Source: Neisseriaceae bacterium TC5R-5 (GTDB lineage: Bacteria > Pseudomonadota > Gammaproteobacteria > Burkholderiales > Chromobacteriaceae). From it: a stretch of DNA of 48,926 nucleotides. A program made the translations under genes and the position numbers. Below the pieces are notes generated by a model. It saw only the letters and a list, made by a program, of their open reading frames with translations. It was not told the origin of the DNA and searched no databases. This document shows positions 48,213 through 48,926 of the stretch, in pieces. The stretch's first letter is position 1, and every line of letters starts with the position of its first letter. The DNA is taken from NCBI GenBank assembly GCA_020830965.2, contig JACCFC020000025.1:1-48926 (forward strand), written 5' to 3'.

Positions 48213-48926
48213 TTGGGGGAGAATCAAGCCTCCAGAATAACGCGTGCCCCCCCGATCGACCTGACCGAACAAGACTGGAACCTCGTCACTCATCATTTTC
48301 AGTCGGCTAATGAGCGTGGTCGGCCATCGAAACACGACAATCGACTGATTGTGAAAACTATTCTTTATCTGACCCAAAGCGGCTGCCAGTGGCGAATGTT
48401 GCCGACCGATTTCCCATCTTGGCAGACGGTATACGATCACTTCAGCCGCTGGAACAAGCAAGGCGTATGGGAATGCGCGCTAGATGAGCTGACTCGAGCT
48501 CATCGTCGCCAGAGAAAAAAAGTCGATGCCCAGCTATGGCGTCATTGATTCACAAAGCGTGAAGACTGTGTTGGTCAGCGAAGAAGTGGGTATTGATGGC
48601 TGCAAGAAAACGAAGGTACGAAAATGCCATATCCTCGTCGATAGTCTGAGTAATCTGCTCCACGTCCGGGTACATGCTGCCAACCTGCACAACACCAAAG
48701 CCGCGTTATCGATCTTGGCGCGAGCGCTGGAGAAATGGCCGAGCATTCGTGCCTTCTCGGCCGATGCAGGCTATCGGTGTACGACGGTAAACTTTGTGCA
48801 GGCGGGTATCGCAACGCCCATGCCATATTTCGACCAAGATTAAAGATGGCTTTGCCGTGCTGCTGAAGCGGTGGATAGTCGAGAGAACCTTTGCTTGGCT
48901 GGGCCACTATCGCCGGCTGGCAAAGG
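48213..48926 (+). mobile_element. IS5-family insertion sequence, partial at window edge, frameshifted
   Basis: Three frames in succession encode an IS5-type transposase. The first (48213-48548) has DLTEQDWNLVTHHFQ and SGCQWRMLPTDFPSWQTVYD. The second (48526-48843) has PSYGVIDSQSVKTV with the first catalytic Asp and SADAGYRC with the second. The third (about 48800-48926) has [20 protein letters not shown] with the catalytic Glu. The A/B overlap is common in this family, but the shift near 48800 is an additional break, so the copy is probably inactive unless the shifts are programmed. The right end is outside the window and terminal repeats cannot be assigned. Confidence 0.85.

Overview
The window holds an almost certainly complete transposable (Mu-like) prophage of about 39.6 kb (3294-42853) inserted into a second mobile element. 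Gene families and codon style point to a proteobacterium, most likely a betaproteobacterium (Neisseriales- or Burkholderiales-like), but no chromosomal housekeeping gene is present to fix the host. There are no tRNA or rRNA genes and no CRISPR array.

The prophage ends can be read directly. Both begin 5'-TG, both carry two copies of a 13-bp site (consensus close to GCGAGATAAATAC) at exactly offsets 10 and 33, and both are flanked by the direct repeat GCTAGG. Removing the phage and one repeat copy restores an uninterrupted 153-codon gene, so the host gene was split by the insertion. The layout is divergent, as I recall for BcepMu rather than Mu. From a control region at about 34.0 kb, early genes run rightward (Ner-like regulator, HTH and IclR-type proteins, DDE transposase, AAA+ partner, DUF3164, HU, GemA, Mor). 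The repressor operon and all late genes run leftward: lysis, terminase, portal, head, P2/Mu-type contractile tail, fibre, and finally a modification cassette at the left end.

Accessory cargo is where the interest lies. (1) The left end, where Mu keeps com-mom, has com - C5 cytosine methyltransferase - a 49-aa ORF - an ABC-ATPase/GNAT fusion - a formyltransferase-like protein, tightly overlapping: a candidate DNA hypermodification system with translational control by a Com-like zinc protein. (2) Inside the tail operon, between tail tube and tail assembly chaperone, sits an RNase A-like (CdiA-CT type) toxin with a CdiI-like immunity gene, with its own promoter and a terminator on each side. (3) Between baseplate genes V and W are two cargo genes (a DUF4145 protein and a small membrane protein), separated by a fossil W'-V' junction that records illegitimate recombination between two phage variants. 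(4) The repressor operon carries two further genes, a tail-anchored coiled-coil protein and a secreted protein, closed by a terminator; they are probably expressed in the lysogen.

Outside the phage, 1-3293 and 42854-46651 are one leftward array of large polyvalent-protein genes: a pyrophosphatase-like multidomain protein, the split gene, a zincin-like metalloprotease protein, a small acidic protein, and a DarB/strawberry-notch-like methylase whose 3' part lies outside the window. These are typical of phages, plasmids and conjugative elements that inject protective proteins with their DNA. To the right are a DUF4917 (SIR2-like) putative defence gene with a long terminator, then the start of a frameshifted IS5-family element at the window edge.
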